DNA from: Chryseobacterium sp. C-71
GTDB taxonomy: Bacteria > Bacteroidota > Bacteroidia > Flavobacteriales > Weeksellaceae
Length of the DNA stretch: 64,000 bases
Reading direction: 5' to 3'
Assembly: GCF_020911865.1 (NCBI RefSeq)
Contig: NZ_CP087131.1
Span: 1,860,001-1,924,000 of the forward strand
Below the pieces are notes generated by a model. The model searched no databases. It was not told the origin of the DNA and worked only from the letters and a program-made list of their open reading frames with translations. Numbering within the stretch: the first letter of the stretch is position 1; each line of letters opens with the position of its first letter. This document shows positions 52,357 to 60,754 of this stretch, in pieces. Made by a program: the position numbers and the translations under genes.

Positions 52357-52872
52357 TTAAGGTTGAATGTTCGCATTGAACGTTAGTTTGATAGGTGATT
52401 TTTCTACGTTTGCAAAAACATCTGCATACTTTTGAACCGCACCGTCAAAGCTTGTTGAGTCAAAGCTTAAAGTAATTTTCCCTTTTTGACCAGGTAAAAT
52501 TGGTTCTTTCGTAAATTCAGGAGCAGTACATCCACATCCAGGCTTCACTTCAGAAATAATCAAAGGATTTTTACCTGTATTAGTAATTTCGTAAACGTGG
52601 TTTACTTTATCTCCTTTTTTAATGTTTCCAAAATCATAATTGCTTTGTGACAAAGCAATAGTCGTTAATGGTTGGTTTGATACTGAAGCTTTAGTTTGTT
52701 TCGCAGAATCAGAAACTGTTCCCAAAGGCGCAACATTTCTTTTCAAACCAGCAGTATCAAGTTCGATTGTTTCAGTTCCAGCGCCCTGTACTTCTTTTTT
52801 TTCTTCTTTTTTACAAGAAACCAAACCAAAACCTATGATTGATAAAGCGATAATTGATAACGTCTTTTTCAT
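52357..52872 (-). CDS. DUF1573 domain lipoprotein
   Basis: 171-residue lipoprotein: signal with lipobox L-V-S-C (Cys20) followed by a charged linker (K-K-E-E-K-K), then a DUF1573 immunoglobulin-like domain at about residues 70-171, with the conserved F-G-N-I-K-K-G-D-K-V-N-H-V-Y-E-I-T-N-T-G start and the G-C-G-C-T motif. The function is unknown; in many Bacteroidota this gene lies between nusB and yajC, as here. Located in the cell envelope. Confidence 0.9.
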   Translation of the reverse strand: MKKTLSIIALSIIGFGLVSCKKEEKKEVQGAGTETIELDTAGLKRNVAPLGTVSDSAKQTKASVSNQPLTTIALSQSNYDFGNIKKGDKVNHVYEITNTGKNPLIISEVKPGCGCTAPEFTKEPILPGQKGKITLSFDSTSFDGAVQKYADVFANVEKSPIKLTFNANIQP

Positions 52873-52883
52873 TTTATTTTTTT

Positions 52884-53789
52884 TTAAATTCTATTTAAGT
52901 CTTTACAATATTTATCTAAAATTCCATTAATAAATATATTTGAACGGTCTGTTGCAAATACTTTAGCGATCTCAATATATTCATTAATGATTACTCTTGA
53001 AGGTGTAAGAGGAAAGTGATCAAGCTCAGAGATAGCAATAGTAAGAATCACTTTATCCATCAAACCTACTCTATCCAAATCCCAGTTTTCTAATCTCTCA
53101 GAAAGCTTCTTTTCATTAGCTTCCCAATTGTTTAATGTATCTCTCAATAATTTTCCGGCGAAGTTTTTATCTTCTTCATCTTTAATCATTTTGATCAACG
53201 TGCGGCTGTCTTCATTTTCTTTGATAAAACCAATCGTTTTTTGAACCATTGAGTTCGCAATATGAATATCATCCGACCAAGAAAGTTCTCTGTCCCCTAC
53301 GTAATCATGAAAATCTTCGTTTTCAGCAATATATCTTAAAAACAGCTTACCAATAAACTTTTGATCTTCTTCGAAAGAATATTCATCAACCTTCATGAAA
53401 TCCTGGTAACGCTTTCCTGAAGTCATTCTCTGGAAAGTTCTTACTAAAAAATCATCATGCAAATCCCACTTCAAATCCTGGTGCTGACCAGAAAAGAAAA
53501 GTCTTTCCGGGTTTTCTTCCAACTTAATCAATACTTGATTATTGATAAATTTTTGATTGGGGTTAATATCAGAATCAGTTTTAATGTACTTATTCTTACC
53601 GATTTCCATTTGATTTTCTGCGAGACCTTTAAGGGCAACCAAAAAGTTGAGTTCCAACACATAAAGATTATAGATTTTCTCTATACTCGAGAACATATTT
53701 TTTTCTAAAACATCAAATTTAATTGGATTTTGGTAGTATGAATACACGTTTTCTACTACTTTCTCACGGATTTGTCTTCTTCCTAACAT
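52884..53789 (-). CDS. nusB: Transcription antitermination factor NusB
   Basis: 301-residue protein whose C-terminal 130 residues form the NusB fold (about W-D-L-D-R-V-G-L-M-D-K-V-I-L-T-I-A onward, ending N-G-I-L-D-K-Y). E. coli NusB has only about 140 residues; the extra N-terminal half, starting R-R-Q-I-R-E-K-V-V-E, is usual in Flavobacteriia. It binds boxA RNA with NusE for rRNA antitermination. First gene of the operon with DUF1573 and yajC, with its own promoter box. Confidence 0.92.
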   Translation of the reverse strand: MLGRRQIREKVVENVYSYYQNPIKFDVLEKNMFSSIEKIYNLYVLELNFLVALKGLAENQMEIGKNKYIKTDSDINPNQKFINNQVLIKLEENPERLFFSGQHQDLKWDLHDDFLVRTFQRMTSGKRYQDFMKVDEYSFEEDQKFIGKLFLRYIAENEDFHDYVGDRELSWSDDIHIANSMVQKTIGFIKENEDSRTLIKMIKDEEDKNFAGKLLRDTLNNWEANEKKLSERLENWDLDRVGLMDKVILTIAISELDHFPLTPSRVIINEYIEIAKVFATDRSNIFINGILDKYCKDLNRI

Positions 53790-53810
53790 TCAAAGAGCTT
53801 TTTATGGGTG

Positions 53811-53818
53811 CAAAGATA
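53811..53818 (-). promoter_or_regulatory. -7 box for nusB
   Basis: Reads TATCTTTG on the minus strand, 21 nt before the nusB ATG. Confidence 0.6.
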
Positions 53819-53862
53819 TGAAATTTAAAGTTTATGAAATTCTTAGTCTCTATCAATTTTCG

Positions 53863-53870
53863 TAATTTTG
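53863..53870 (+). promoter_or_regulatory. -7 box for the ABC exporter gene, predicting a very short leader
   Basis: TAATTTTG lies 9 nt before the ATG at 53880. Confidence 0.5.
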
Positions 53871-53879
53871 CGAAAGTTT

Positions 53880-55541
53880 ATGAAAGCACTGAAAACTCTG
53901 AACCCTTACTTTTGGAAGCACAAAATATTATTGTTTTGGGGGTTACTCTTCATCATCGCCAGCAACTTTTTTAATATTTATAAAGTACAGTTTGTAGGAA
54001 AATCTGTTGATGAGCTTACCAAACAAGGGAATTTAGGTTTTAACAAGCAGGTTCTCATTTACGTGGCCATTATTGTGGGCTGCTCACTTTTGACAGGATT
54101 TTTTACTTTTATGATGAGACAGACGATTATTGTTGCATCAAGAAGAATCGAATATGAGCTTAAAAATAAAATTTACAGACATTACCAGGATTTATCTTTA
54201 ACGGATTACAAAACGACCACAACCGGAGATTTAATGAATCGTTTAAGTGAAGACGTTGTGGCGGTAAGAATGTACCTCGGTCCGGGTGTAATGTATGTTG
54301 TCAACTTATTAATTTTACTGACGATTACCTGTATTTACATGTTGAAGACAGATGTTTCAATGACGGTTTGGACTTTATTTCCACTTCCTGTTCTTTCTTA
54401 TATCATTTTTAAAGTAAGTTCGATTATCAATAAAAAATCGAAAATCATGCAGAAAAGCCAATCGTCGATATCCACTTTCGTTCAGGACAGCTTTTCAGGA
54501 ATTCGTGTTGTTAAATTTTTTGCTAAAGAAAATTACATCAAGAAAAATTACGGAGCCAAGGTTACCGATTATCAGGATAAAGCTTTAGATTTAGCAAAAA
54601 CAGAAGCATATTTCTTTACCATTATTTTATTTGTAATCGGATTATTAAATGTTGCGATCATCCTGATTGGCGGACAGAAATATATTGCAGGCGAATTGAG
54701 CGTAGGAAAGATTGCTGATTTCTTTATGTATATCAATATCTTGATATGGCCATTTTCAATGGTTGGTTGGGTAACTTCTGTCAATCAGAGAGCTGAAGCT
54801 TCGATGCAGAGAATTAATGAGTTTTTAGATAAAAAATCTGATGTCATTAATAAGAATTTTGAAAAGCAGCCAATTAAAGGAAATATAGAATTCAGAAATG
54901 TGTCTTATGTCTATCCAAATACTGGCATTAAAGCTTTAGATAATTTAAGTTTTAAAATTGACGCAGGACAATCTCTAGCCATTATGGGTAAAACCGGAAG
55001 CGGAAAATCGACTATCGCTCTTCTTCTCTGCCGACTGATTGACCCGACAGAAGGAGAAATCCTTATCGATGGAAAAAATCTAAAAGACCATAATCTGGAT
55101 AACTACAGAGATTTCATTGGTTATATTCCACAGGAAAGTTATTTATTTTCAGATTCTATTGAGCATAATATCGGTTTCTCAATCGACAATCCCACCCACG
55201 AAAGAGTGGTCGAATATTCTAAAATAGCTGATGTTCACAAAAACATTGTAGAATTCAAAGATGGTTACAAAACGATGGTTGGAGAACGTGGAGTGATGCT
55301 TTCGGGAGGTCAGAAGCAGAGAATTTGTATTGCCAGAGCGTTAATAAAAGACCCAAACATCATTATTTTTGACGATTCGCTCTCTGCTTTAGATACAGAA
55401 ACTGAACAGAATATCTTAGAAAACATAGATACTAAAATTCACAACGCAACTTCTATAATCATCACACACAGAGAGTCTAGCGCCCAACGCGCAGATAAAA
55501 TCATCAATCTTACCGAAATTACCAATTCTGTAACTGCTTAG
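53880..55541 (+). CDS. ABC exporter, fused permease and ATPase
   Basis: 553-residue half-transporter started at ATG 53880 (MKALKTLNPYFW), just after its -7 box. The permease domain has six helices over residues about 15-300 with the coupling region A-S-R-R-I-E. The ATPase domain has Walker A G-K-T-G-S-G-K-S near residue 371, Q-loop I-P-Q-E, signature L-S-G-G-Q-K-Q-R near 480 and Walker B I-I-I-F-D-D-S; the usual Glu after Walker B is Asp-Ser, a variant of many type-IV exporters. MsbA/multidrug-like; substrate unknown. Divergent from nusB. Confidence 0.9.
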   Translation: MKALKTLNPYFWKHKILLFWGLLFIIASNFFNIYKVQFVGKSVDELTKQGNLGFNKQVLIYVAIIVGCSLLTGFFTFMMRQTIIVASRRIEYELKNKIYRHYQDLSLTDYKTTTTGDLMNRLSEDVVAVRMYLGPGVMYVVNLLILLTITCIYMLKTDVSMTVWTLFPLPVLSYIIFKVSSIINKKSKIMQKSQSSISTFVQDSFSGIRVVKFFAKENYIKKNYGAKVTDYQDKALDLAKTEAYFFTIILFVIGLLNVAIILIGGQKYIAGELSVGKIADFFMYINILIWPFSMVGWVTSVNQRAEASMQRINEFLDKKSDVINKNFEKQPIKGNIEFRNVSYVYPNTGIKALDNLSFKIDAGQSLAIMGKTGSGKSTIALLLCRLIDPTEGEILIDGKNLKDHNLDNYRDFIGYIPQESYLFSDSIEHNIGFSIDNPTHERVVEYSKIADVHKNIVEFKDGYKTMVGERGVMLSGGQKQRICIARALIKDPNIIIFDDSLSALDTETEQNILENIDTKIHNATSIIITHRESSAQRADKIINLTEITNSVTA

Positions 55542-55581
55542 CCTATTTGTTCACAAATGTTAAATAAATCATAAAAAAAAT

Positions 55582-55611
55582 TTTGTGATTAAAAGAAATA
55601 TTTTATATTTG
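55582..55611 (+). promoter_or_regulatory. Promoter of the DUF3276 gene
   Basis: TTTG (55582-55585) and TATATTTG (55604-55611) are 18 bp apart, a full match to the Bacteroidota promoter pattern. Confidence 0.75.
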
Positions 55612-55640
55612 TTCTTAACAAGATTAAAAAATATCTAATA

Positions 55641-55976
55641 ATGAGTGAATACAAGGAACGCCATGAGAATGAAATTTTCACGAAGGTGTTAAAAGCAGGA
55701 AGAAGAACGTATTTCTTTGATGTGCGCGAGACGAAAGCAGGAGATTATTATCTTACAATTACCGAAAGCAAAAAGAATTTCGGGGAGAATGGAGAGGCTA
55801 CATTCGAGAAGCATAAAATTTACCTTTACAAGGAAGATTTTAAGAGTTTTCAGGAGATGTTTAATGAATCTACAGATTTTATCATTAATGAAAAAGGAGA
55901 AGATGTAATCTCTGAAAAACATGATAAAGATTTCAAAAGCAGAACTTACACAATAGATTCTGACGACGAAGTTTAA
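55641..55976 (+). CDS. DUF3276 (PUR-alpha-like) nucleic-acid-binding protein
   Basis: 111-residue small basic-acidic protein of the DUF3276 family, related to the PUR repeat of eukaryotic Pur-alpha. Visible pattern: F-T-K-V-L-K-A-G-R-R-T-Y-F-F-D-V-R near residues 13-29, then Y-Y-L-T-I-T-E-S-K-K and K-H-K-I-Y-L-Y-K-E-D-F, the beta-strand/helix order of the PUR fold. It probably binds single-stranded DNA or RNA in the cytoplasm as a dimer. It stands alone, with a strong promoter and terminator. Confidence 0.9.
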   Translation: MSEYKERHENEIFTKVLKAGRRTYFFDVRETKAGDYYLTITESKKNFGENGEATFEKHKIYLYKEDFKSFQEMFNESTDFIINEKGEDVISEKHDKDFKSRTYTIDSDDEV

Positions 55977-56011
55977 AAACAAGTAACCCAAACCAAGTAT
56001 ATAAAAAACAC

Positions 56012-56037
56012 AAGCATCTTTTCAGGTGCTTTTTTTG
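56012..56037 (+). terminator. Intrinsic terminator after the DUF3276 gene
   Basis: AAGCATCT pairs with AGGTGCTT (one wobble) around TTTC, followed by T7. Confidence 0.8.
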
Positions 56038-56040
56038 TGC

Positions 56041-56075
56041 ATAAAAAAAACACACTTTCAAAAAGAAAATGTGTT
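56041..56075 (-). terminator. Terminator after tRNA-His
   Basis: AAACACA-CTTTC and GAAAA-TGTGTTT pair around a 5-nt A loop (one G-T wobble); on the minus strand a T8 run follows. It begins 5 bp after the CCA end. Confidence 0.8.
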
Positions 56076-56079
56076 TATG

Positions 56080-56157
56080 TGGGGTGAATGAGGGGTCTCG
56101 AACCCCCGACCTCCGGAACCACAATCCGGCGCTCTAACCAACTGAGCTACAATCACC
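56080..56157 (-). tRNA. tRNA-His (anticodon GTG), CCA encoded
   Basis: Cloverleaf on the minus strand: extra G(-1) at 56157, D arm GCTC-AGTTGGTTA-GAGC, anticodon arm CCGGA-TTGTGGT-TCCGG with anticodon GTG, T arm GGGGG-TTCGAGA-CCCCT. C73 opposite G(-1) is the histidine identity pair. The CCA tail is encoded. The acceptor stem (GTGATTG with CATTCAC) has one T-T mismatch at pair 5-68. Confidence 0.93.
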
Positions 56158-56170
56158 GTTTTTGGTGGTG

Positions 56171-56201
56171 CAAATATAAGGAAGATTTTTTAACTACCAA
56201 A
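56171..56201 (-). promoter_or_regulatory. tRNA-His promoter
   Basis: On the minus strand TTTG (56201-56198) and TATATTTG (56178-56171) are 19 bp apart. It overlaps the last codons of bshB1. Confidence 0.72.
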
Positions 56202-56913
56202 CAATTCCATCAAAATTTTTCAACGCCATTAACTTCTCAGACGTAAATCCCTCAGCATAAGTAACTCCGGAAAGTCTTCCTAAATCCTGAGCTCTGTAGG
56301 TAAGGCTCTCATAAAAATCTTTTGAAGTAATAGGTGTTTCGGGTTCTTTAGATTTTGGATCATAAAATTGTGTTTTGAATGCCATACACGCTTCCAACTT
56401 TTTATCTAAATGCTCTGATATATCAATGACAAATTCCGGTTTAATATCTTTCCACTGAATATAATGGAAAATCTGTTTTGGTCTCCATACGTCTTGGCTT
56501 TCCCCATCAATATTTGTCTCAATCTTTCTTAAGCCAGATAAAAAGCACGCATCCGATACTAATTTCGCTGCTTTTGCGTGATCAGGATGTCTGTCATCAA
56601 TTGCGTTGGCTAAAACGATTTCCGGGCGGTATTTGCGGATCATTTTCACGATGCTTAACTGATACTCTTCTGAGTTGACTAAAAATCCGTCTTTCATTCC
56701 TAAGTTTTCTCTGGCGGAAACCCCTAAAATCTTTGCAGATTCGGTCGCTTCTTCATGTCTTATCTCATCTGTTCCGCGAGTTCCCAATTCACCTCTTGTA
56801 AGGTCAACGATTACGCAGGTCTTTCCTTCCGAAATTAATTTTGCGACAGTTCCGCCACAACCTAGTTCAACATCATCAGGGTGTGCACCAAATGCAAGTA
56901 TATCTGTTTTCAT
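56194..56913 (-). CDS. bshB1: Bacillithiol biosynthesis deacetylase BshB1
   Basis: 239-residue PIG-L-family zinc deacetylase that removes the acetyl group from GlcNAc-malate in bacillithiol synthesis. The zinc motif G-A-H-P-D-D-V-E-L-G-C-G-G is at residues 9-21, with D-L-T-R-G-E-L-G-T-R-G near 38 and the distal R-H-P-D-H-A near 108. The length and the E-L-G-T-R-G-T loop fit BshB1 better than MshB. A -7 box lies only 7 nt before the ATG. Other bsh genes are not in the window. Confidence 0.93.
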   Translation of the reverse strand: MKTDILAFGAHPDDVELGCGGTVAKLISEGKTCVIVDLTRGELGTRGTDEIRHEEATESAKILGVSARENLGMKDGFLVNSEEYQLSIVKMIRKYRPEIVLANAIDDRHPDHAKAAKLVSDACFLSGLRKIETNIDGESQDVWRPKQIFHYIQWKDIKPEFVIDISEHLDKKLEACMAFKTQFYDPKSKEPETPITSKDFYESLTYRAQDLGRLSGVTYAEGFTSEKLMALKNFDGIVW

Positions 56914-56920
56914 AACTTTT

Positions 56921-56928
56921 CAAATATA
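56921..56928 (-). promoter_or_regulatory. -7 box for bshB1, predicting a very short leader
   Basis: Reads TATATTTG on the minus strand, 7 nt before the ATG. Confidence 0.55.
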
Positions 56929-56937
56929 AGATTTAAA

Positions 56938-56976
56938 ATAAAAACTTCCCAGACTTGAGGAATGGGAAGTTTTAAT
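56938..56976 (-). terminator. Terminator after the TPR gene
   Basis: An 11-bp perfect stem AAAACTTCCCA/TGGGAAGTTTT around an 11-nt loop, followed on the minus strand by a T-rich stretch. Confidence 0.75.
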
Positions 56977-56997
56977 ATGTTTAATTTAAAATTTAAA

Positions 56998-58632
56998 TTA
57001 CTTATTGATTTCTGTATTTAATTTTACAGCATCCTGATAAGTTGGATCTAGTTGTAAAGATTTAGCAACATAATCTTTTGCCTTTGCTGCATCAGAATCT
57101 TTAGATAAATAAGCAACTGCAAAGTAAGCATATGCTAAGGTCTGTTTGTTAGCTTCTACTTCTGCAGGTTTTACTGTTGCAATATACTTTTCGTAAGCAA
57201 TTTTTGCTGCATCATTATTTGTTGCTTGCTGATAAGCATACCCTAAACTGTAGTAAGCAGGAGCCCAATCTGGTAAAATAGTACTCATTTTTTGCCAAGT
57301 TGCAATCGCACCATTCCAGTTTTTAACATCTTGGTAAGCTGTTGCCAATTTGTACAATGCGTCAGAATCCTGAGCGTTTGCTGCAACTTGTTTTTTCAAT
57401 GCCTCAATCTGTGGATTTGTAGGACCAGCGTCTACAGAAGCCTGAGATGCTGGACCTCCACCACTGATTTTAGCTAATTCCATATCCCACTTCATTGTCT
57501 CGTCTTTAGCCGCTTTTGCAATCGCAATTTTTTGTTGAGATTCTGCTGTTAAAGCCGCCTTTTTGGCTGCATCTGTTTCAGTTTTAGCTAAACCTGCAGC
57601 GATAAGACCTTGCAATCCCTGATCAGCAGGCTGAACTCTAGATTTTTCTGCCTGAGACACGAAAGTATCCATGTTTTGTTTGGCTTCAGCATACTGTCCA
57701 TCTGCATAATTTACATACGATCTTAATTTAAACTTGATTGGATCATTAACCTTATCAAAAATCTTATCTAAAATCATTTTTGAGTTAGCATAATCTTCAT
57801 TGGTGAAATACAATTTTGCAATCTCCAATTGAGTATAAGGATCTTCGTCAGCATATTTTGTATAGTTGATCAAATCCTGAGTTGCTTTCGCATTTTCCTG
57901 ATATTTGATATTGTAAGCAGCTAAGGCTTTGTAAGCCGGAGCATACGTTGCGTCAGTAGAAATCGCTTTCTCAATACTTGTTTTAGCTTGTTGCCACTGT
58001 TGAGCAGCCATCCAAAGCGTTCCGATTCTTGTATAAACAGAAGCTTTGTTTTTAGCTAAAGGTAGCGCTTTATCATAAGCGGACATTGCATCACCCGGAA
58101 TTTTTTTTAATCTGTAGGCATCTCCTAAGGTATAATAGTAGTTTGCAGGAACTTCTTTTCTAGCGGCTCTTTCAATTGCCTTATTCAAGAATTGAATTGC
58201 TAAATCAGGTGAGTTGTTTTTTTCAAATAACGTTAAAGCTTCTGCAGCTCTGAAAAGAACTTCAGCATCTTTCTCTCTTGAGTCAGTTACTATTTTCTGA
58301 ATTTCAGCAATAGCACTTTTATCTCCTTTACCAAGCTTAACCGTAGCTAAACCTAACTTATTTAAATAGCTTTTGCTGTCTGCAGCAAGACCTTTATTAA
58401 AACTTTCAGTAGCCTGAGCAAAATCCGGTTCAGACTGTCTCAAAAATGTATTTCCTAAATAGAAATAGTTTTCAGCTTTTGGTTCTTTGGCAATCATCTG
58501 AGTGAAATTATTCTTTGCCTGAGCAAATTTATCACTATCGATGCTGTTGATACCATCCTGTAACGTTTGTGCAATCGCAAAATTGCTAAAAAATACAACC
58601 GCCGCTCCAAAAGCAACTTTCTTTACATTCAT
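56998..58632 (-). CDS. Exported tetratricopeptide-repeat protein
   Basis: 544 residues when started at ATG 58632, which gives a signal peptide (MNVKKVAFGAAVVFFSNFAIAQ); two further in-frame ATGs at 58638 and 58650 are possible. The mature part is a long run of TPR units, for example A-E-N-Y-F-Y-L-G-N-T-F-L and A-P-A-Y-Y-S-L-G-Y-A-Y-Q-Q, with a break of about 60 residues of Ala/Lys-rich helix near 340-400. It probably scaffolds a periplasmic complex. It lies 109 bp after the PstS-like gene, maybe in the same transcript. Confidence 0.87.
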   Translation of the reverse strand: MNVKKVAFGAAVVFFSNFAIAQTLQDGINSIDSDKFAQAKNNFTQMIAKEPKAENYFYLGNTFLRQSEPDFAQATESFNKGLAADSKSYLNKLGLATVKLGKGDKSAIAEIQKIVTDSREKDAEVLFRAAEALTLFEKNNSPDLAIQFLNKAIERAARKEVPANYYYTLGDAYRLKKIPGDAMSAYDKALPLAKNKASVYTRIGTLWMAAQQWQQAKTSIEKAISTDATYAPAYKALAAYNIKYQENAKATQDLINYTKYADEDPYTQLEIAKLYFTNEDYANSKMILDKIFDKVNDPIKFKLRSYVNYADGQYAEAKQNMDTFVSQAEKSRVQPADQGLQGLIAAGLAKTETDAAKKAALTAESQQKIAIAKAAKDETMKWDMELAKISGGGPASQASVDAGPTNPQIEALKKQVAANAQDSDALYKLATAYQDVKNWNGAIATWQKMSTILPDWAPAYYSLGYAYQQATNNDAAKIAYEKYIATVKPAEVEANKQTLAYAYFAVAYLSKDSDAAKAKDYVAKSLQLDPTYQDAVKLNTEINK

Positions 58633-58741
58633 AATCATTATATCTTTCATTATATATTTTCTAAATTGAACTATAATTTACACACAATTTTCAGACCAAA
58701 ATAAATGAATTAAATTGGCAATCAGATGAATTTAATATTAT

Positions 58742-59614
58742 TTAACGCATCTGAACTTCTCGTGGATAAATATTATAGGGCTGTAAGCCCTCTTTTTGAA
58801 CGATTTTCTGGCCTAAATGAGTACAAGAATATCTTATAAAACCATTCGCAATGTTAAAATTACCCTCATTTGTTAAGAAATACAAGACTCTTGTAAAAGG
58901 ATATTTCATCTCACGCATACCTTCAAAGTCTGCTGAATAGGTTTTCCCATTACTAACAACAGGCAAAACTTTTATTAATTCTCTTAATTTTTCTGCGTTT
59001 TTATCATACGGCCTGCTGATGGTATTTAGACCAACCACACCGATTTTTTCAGGATATTTACTCAATTCCTCAATTACATTTGCACTTCCGGGAATAATAG
59101 AATATTTCAGATCTTTAGGAAGTTTTTTTAATTTTTGCGCTACAAAATTCAAGTTACTTGAATTAGCCCCGTCGAATATAAAGTTTTTTTCTTCTGACTG
59201 CATACCTTTTACAATCTCTTCCATGGTAATACTGGTTTTCTCAGAATCTTTTGGAACTACAAAAACAACCGCATCAGCAGCGAATTTTGCTGGTATAAAT
59301 TTTAAATCAACTTGTTCCTCGTAAGCCTTTTTTTCTTCAGGAGATAAGTCCTTAGACATTACAGCAATCTTTACTTTATTATTTAAAAGATCTAAAAACC
59401 CGAGGTCTTCTTTCTTTGTAACAACTTTTATTTTGCTTTCAGGATAACTGATCATATACCCTTCAGCCAATGCTTCTGTTACACTCTTAAAAGATTCATC
59501 GGTAAGAATAGTCATCTCACCATCTTTGTAAGACAAAGACTTTTCACTTTTCTTTGAGCAACTTATGATTGTCACGAGCAAAAAAAGAAAGATAACTTTT
59601 ATACTATTCTTCAT
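58742..59614 (-). CDS. PstS-like phosphate-binding lipoprotein
   Basis: 290-residue lipoprotein (lipobox T-I-I-S-C, Cys20) with a periplasmic-binding-protein type 2 fold as in PstS: it begins M-T-I-L-T-D-E-S-F near residue 34 and has D-G-A-N-S-S-N near 148, corresponding to the phosphate-binding loop region. No pstABC genes are near; instead it lies behind tonB-exbDDB and before a TPR protein. A role in the TonB system or in phosphate sensing is inference. Its start overlaps the previous small gene by 11 bp. Confidence 0.82.
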   Translation of the reverse strand: MKNSIKVIFLFLLVTIISCSKKSEKSLSYKDGEMTILTDESFKSVTEALAEGYMISYPESKIKVVTKKEDLGFLDLLNNKVKIAVMSKDLSPEEKKAYEEQVDLKFIPAKFAADAVVFVVPKDSEKTSITMEEIVKGMQSEEKNFIFDGANSSNLNFVAQKLKKLPKDLKYSIIPGSANVIEELSKYPEKIGVVGLNTISRPYDKNAEKLRELIKVLPVVSNGKTYSADFEGMREMKYPFTRVLYFLTNEGNFNIANGFIRYSCTHLGQKIVQKEGLQPYNIYPREVQMR

Positions 59615-59801
59615 CAGTTGTATTTTTTAAATTTAAAAATCCTCTCCAAATTCTGAATATTCCGTATAAAATAATTGCTATACCGAACACCAAAATCATT
59701 GTAGGATCAAAACTGGCAAAAGATGCTTTATAAAAAATAATGATGAGCCCTAAGACTATATAACAAAATCCCGTTACTAAGGATAAATATTTGAAAACCA
59801 T
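59604..59801 (-). CDS. Small two-helix membrane protein
   Basis: 65-residue protein with two hydrophobic helices (YLSLVTGFCYIVLGLIIIFY and MILVFGIAIILYGIFRIW) joined by a short loop, and an acidic end (N-T-T-D-E-E). It overlaps the PstS-like gene by 11 bp, so the two are translationally coupled. It has a -7 box directly before its ATG. The family is not recognised and the function is unknown. Confidence 0.75.
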   Translation of the reverse strand: MVFKYLSLVTGFCYIVLGLIIIFYKASFASFDPTMILVFGIAIILYGIFRIWRGFLNLKNTTDEE

Positions 59802-59805
59802 ATAA

Positions 59806-59813
59806 CAAAAGTA
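59806..59813 (-). promoter_or_regulatory. -7 box predicting a leaderless mRNA for the small membrane protein
   Basis: Reads TACTTTTG on the minus strand with 4 nt (TTAT) before the ATG at 59801. It lies beyond the tonB terminator, so the downstream genes have their own transcript. Confidence 0.55.
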
Positions 59814-59824
59814 TTAAAAAAAAT

Positions 59825-59852
59825 AAAAAGAGAAGCATAAGCTTCTCTTTTT
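59825..59852 (-). terminator. Terminator after tonB
   Basis: A 12-bp perfect stem AAAAAGAGAAGC/GCTTCTCTTTTT around ATAA, with T-rich sequence after it on the minus strand. Confidence 0.82.
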
Positions 59853-59874
59853 TAATAATATTTAAAGATAAATA

Positions 59875-60717
59875 CTATCCTTCAAAATTCATTGTTAATG
59901 GTAATCTGAATCTGTAACGTACAGATTGACCATTGATTTTTGCAGGAGTCCATTTATTTTTAATTGACTTAATTGTTCTAACCGCTTCAGAATTAAAATC
60001 TGCATTTTTACCGTTAGCTTTTACATCTGTAATAGATCCATCTCTTTCGACAACGAAAGTAATTTCAGTTTTTACAGTACCCTCATCACCGTTCATTGCT
60101 GAACCGTCGAAGTTACCAGACACTTTATTTCTAAATGCATTGATACCTCCAGGGAATTCTGCAGTTTGCTCTACCTCGCTGTATACTTGCGTATCACTTA
60201 CCTGAGGCTTAACTTCAGCTGTTGAAGCTTTAGTACCTGTAGAAGGTGGTGGCGGCGGCGGTGTATAAGCCGGAGCTTTCACACCTTCCTGAGCTGTAAC
60301 ACCTGTAGTTGTTTCTAATTGCTTAGAAATTGGCGGCGGTGGAGTTTCAATTTTTGGAGCTTTCACCGGTTCCGGAACCACATTCTGAATAATCTCAATC
60401 TTCTCCTCCTCTTTTGGTGGAGGTGGTGGAGGTGGTTCTTCTTCCTTAGGCTGCTCTATAATTTTATCTTCCTGAATAATATCAACCAAATCTGCCTTTA
60501 CTTCTACCTGCTCTTCAGCAGCGAGGTTTTTAATGGTTAAATAAATAAGAGGAGATAAAGCAATCAATAAAAAGATAGATGTACCAATGATAAAAGATTT
60601 TGTCAGTAATCTAGGATACTGAGTTCTGATATCATAAGCTCCATAGTTTTTATTTCTATTTTCAAATACAATCTCGTCTAATGTAAGATTTTGACTGTAA
60701 GCATTTTCATCTGCCAT
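59875..60717 (-). CDS. tonB: Energy transducer TonB
   Basis: 280-residue TonB: an N-terminal cytosolic part (Y-G-A-Y-D-I-R), one transmembrane helix near residues 38-62, a long Pro/Glu/Lys-rich periplasmic spacer with runs of seven prolines, and a C-terminal TonB domain (about 190-280; V-K-T-E-I-T-F-V-V-E-R-D-G-S-I, then W-T-P-A-K-I-N-G-Q-S-V). It carries proton-motive energy to outer-membrane SusC- or siderophore-type receptors. Last gene of exbB-exbD-exbD-tonB, followed by a terminator. Confidence 0.95.
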   Translation of the reverse strand: MADENAYSQNLTLDEIVFENRNKNYGAYDIRTQYPRLLTKSFIIGTSIFLLIALSPLIYLTIKNLAAEEQVEVKADLVDIIQEDKIIEQPKEEEPPPPPPPKEEEKIEIIQNVVPEPVKAPKIETPPPPISKQLETTTGVTAQEGVKAPAYTPPPPPPSTGTKASTAEVKPQVSDTQVYSEVEQTAEFPGGINAFRNKVSGNFDGSAMNGDEGTVKTEITFVVERDGSITDVKANGKNADFNSEAVRTIKSIKNKWTPAKINGQSVRYRFRLPLTMNFEG

Positions 60718-60754
60718 TGTAATATAAATTTAATGGTTAATTACTTTGTAGTAA

